Positions 62,693-64,000 of a DNA stretch of 64,000 bases are shown here, piece after piece (the first letter of the stretch is position 1; each line of letters begins with the position of its first letter). The stretch is taken from NCBI GenBank assembly GCA_009779835.1, contig WRBD01000004.1:1-64000 (forward strand), in the 5' to 3' direction. Origin of the DNA: Defluviitaleaceae bacterium (GTDB lineage: Bacteria > Bacillota > Clostridia > Lachnospirales > WQUN01). A program made the translations under genes and the position numbers. Below the pieces are notes generated by a model that worked only from the letters and a program-made list of their open reading frames with translations, was not told where the DNA came from and did not search any database.

Positions 62693-64000
62693 TTTCATTA
62701 ACCTCAATTCCTGCAAAATCTTGTAAATGTGTTGGGTAGTCGCCGTTGAAACACGCCATGCATAATGACATTCCCACCGCTTCGGTGAGTCCACTTTCGC
62801 TTATGAAGGAGATAGAATCTGCGTTCATTAATTTTGTAATATTTTTTATCGAACGTTTGTGCGAAATTAGTTCTTTTGGCGAGGGTGTGTCGATTCCGTA
62901 ATAGCACGGATATTTATACGGCGGCGACGCGATTTTAATGTGAACTTCACGTGCGCCCGTGTCTTTGAGAAGTTTTACCAAACGCCGCACCGTTGTGCCG
63001 CGCACGATGGAGTCATCAACAAGTACAACGGATTTTCCCTCAACGATGGAGCGCACGATGGAATGTTTCATTTCCACGCCGCGTTCGCGTAAGTTTTGCG
63101 AGGGCGCAATAAATGTTCGCCCGATATAACGATTTTTTATAATCCCTATTTCATACGGAATTCCCGACGCTTCGGCGTAACCGATTGCGGCGGAAATTCC
63201 CGTGTCGGGCGAAGCAATTACAACTTCCGCGCCCGGGGTAGGTGATTCTTTTGCCAGAATAATGCCCGCGTTTTTTCGTGATGTGTGAACATTTATGCCC
63301 TCGATGTTTGAATCCGGGCGGGCAATGTAGATGAATTCCATTCCGCAAAGTGCCATACTTCTTTCGGATGTAAAAAATTCGGATTTAATTCCGTCGTCGT
63401 TAATAATAATAATTTCGCCCGGCGCGACATCACGGACATAAACCGCGCCTACCGTGTCAAGTGCGCAGGATTCGCTTGCTACAACGTATGAATCACCGCG
63501 TTTTCCCAGCACAAGCGGACGCAAGCCACGCGGGTCACGCGCCGCATACATTGCTGTTTGTGTCATTAAAAGGAACGCAAAGCCGCCGTGAATTTGCGAA
63601 AGCGCGCGTTTCAAACTTTCAACAAACGTAACAAGCCGCGAGCGTCTTATGATGTGCGCAAGAAGCTCCGAGATACAAGTCGTTTGAAAAATGCTTCCGT
63701 ATTCTTCTAATTTGTAGCGCAAACTGTTTGCGTTAACCAACGCGCCGTTGTTGCAAATGGCAAGGCTACTTTTATCAAAATTGAATAAAAGCGGTTGAAC
63801 GGCGGTGTTTCTTTTCATGCCGCCGGGTGCGTAAAGAACGTGCGCGATTGCCGACGTACCCTTCATTTGCGTAAGCATTTCCGAATTAATAACTTCTGTG
63901 AGCAGTCCCCGTCCATTGGTGCGGGTAAGAACGTCGCCGTTTTTTACGACCATGCCCGCTCCGTCCTGTCCGCGGTGTTGCAGACTGTGTAGCCCGTAAT
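62685..64000 (-). CDS. purF: Amidophosphoribosyltransferase (PurF), 5' end outside the window
   Basis: First enzyme of purine synthesis. The frame runs off the right edge: the last visible bases still encode YGLHSLQHRGQDGAG, the conserved glutaminase segment just after the missing catalytic N-terminal Cys. About 437 codons are visible. The PRPP-binding motif VVLVDDSIVRGTT and the Cys-containing AARDPRGLRPL, AMCGMEF-like and YYGIDTPS segments are intact. It opens the pur run in this window; any purine riboswitch would be outside. Confidence 0.95.
   Translation of the reverse strand, partial: YGLHSLQHRGQDGAGMVVKNGDVLTRTNGRGLLTEVINSEMLTQMKGTSAIAHVLYAPGGMKRNTAVQPLLFNFDKSSLAICNNGALVNANSLRYKLEEYGSIFQTTCISELLAHIIRRSRLVTFVESLKRALSQIHGGFAFLLMTQTAMYAARDPRGLRPLVLGKRGDSYVVASESCALDTVGAVYVRDVAPGEIIIINDDGIKSEFFTSERSMALCGMEFIYIARPDSNIEGINVHTSRKNAGIILAKESPTPGAEVVIASPDTGISAAIGYAEASGIPYEIGIIKNRYIGRTFIAPSQNLRERGVEMKHSIVRSIVEGKSVVLVDDSIVRGTTVRRLVKLLKDTGAREVHIKIASPPYKYPCYYGIDTPSPKELISHKRSIKNITKLMNADSISFISESGLTEAVGMSLCMACFNGDYPTHLQDFAGIEVNENV

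Overview
The window looks like chromosomal DNA from a low-GC, Gram-positive, anaerobic Clostridia-type Firmicute. This is an inference from gene content: an SLH-domain envelope protein, cohesin/dockerin modules on secreted proteins, a CwlD-like amidase, RqcH, an S1 protein beside rnpB, and a purine operon. Start sites mostly carry strong GGAGG-type ribosome binding sites, and GTG and TTG starts are frequent. No taxon can be named from the sequence alone.

Bases 1-10,400 are accessory DNA. They hold a stand-alone DDE transposase, an Rpn-like nuclease, a decayed BREX remnant (5'-truncated pglZ, then brxL with an in-frame stop at codon 10), a Nudix hydrolase and a GNAT acetyltransferase riding with it. 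A 650-base non-coding stretch and a large serine recombinase follow. The recombinase stop codon lies inside the terminator of the neighbouring tRNA-Ser, next to a perfect 32-base palindrome with a CT centre.

Bases 10,400-22,300 are core genes. On the minus strand: tmk, cwlD, rpsA, rnpB and tRNA-Ser(GCU) run as one block, with a broken citC-like gene overlapping the tmk start and a cold-shock gene upstream. On the plus strand: an SLH protein, rqcH, two tandem secreted paralogues of unknown function and an ABC-2 exporter.

Bases 22,300-34,300 are a defence-type island on the minus strand: mazEF, then a seven-gene run read SNF2 helicase, SWIM protein, hsdR, hsdM, AAA ATPase, DUF4276 (Toprim-like), hsdS. 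The AAA/DUF4276 pair sits between hsdM and hsdS with ATGA overlaps, suggesting a second nuclease module nested in a type I restriction system.

Bases 34,425-41,828 encode a 2467-residue secreted subtilase with repeat modules and a cohesin-dockerin-cohesin-dockerin tail. After it come a Pro-rich ferritin-like protein whose start lies in a hairpin, thrB-thrC, a rhomboid protease, psd-pssA, dnaE, a polysaccharide deacetylase, an epimerase and a Bax-inhibitor-1 protein.

Bases 54,545-64,000 are a purine operon on the minus strand: purF, purM, dockerin/repeat protein, radical SAM-SPASM-TPR protein, purN, purH, purD, a Rubisco-activase-like AAA ATPase, purC. The two unexpected insertions are the strongest novelty candidates: a secreted dockerin protein with YGFP repeats overlapping a radical SAM-SPASM gene, and an RCA-like ATPase coupled to purC. 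A dispersed palindromic repeat occurs twice (22,930 and 53,707). No CRISPR array was seen.
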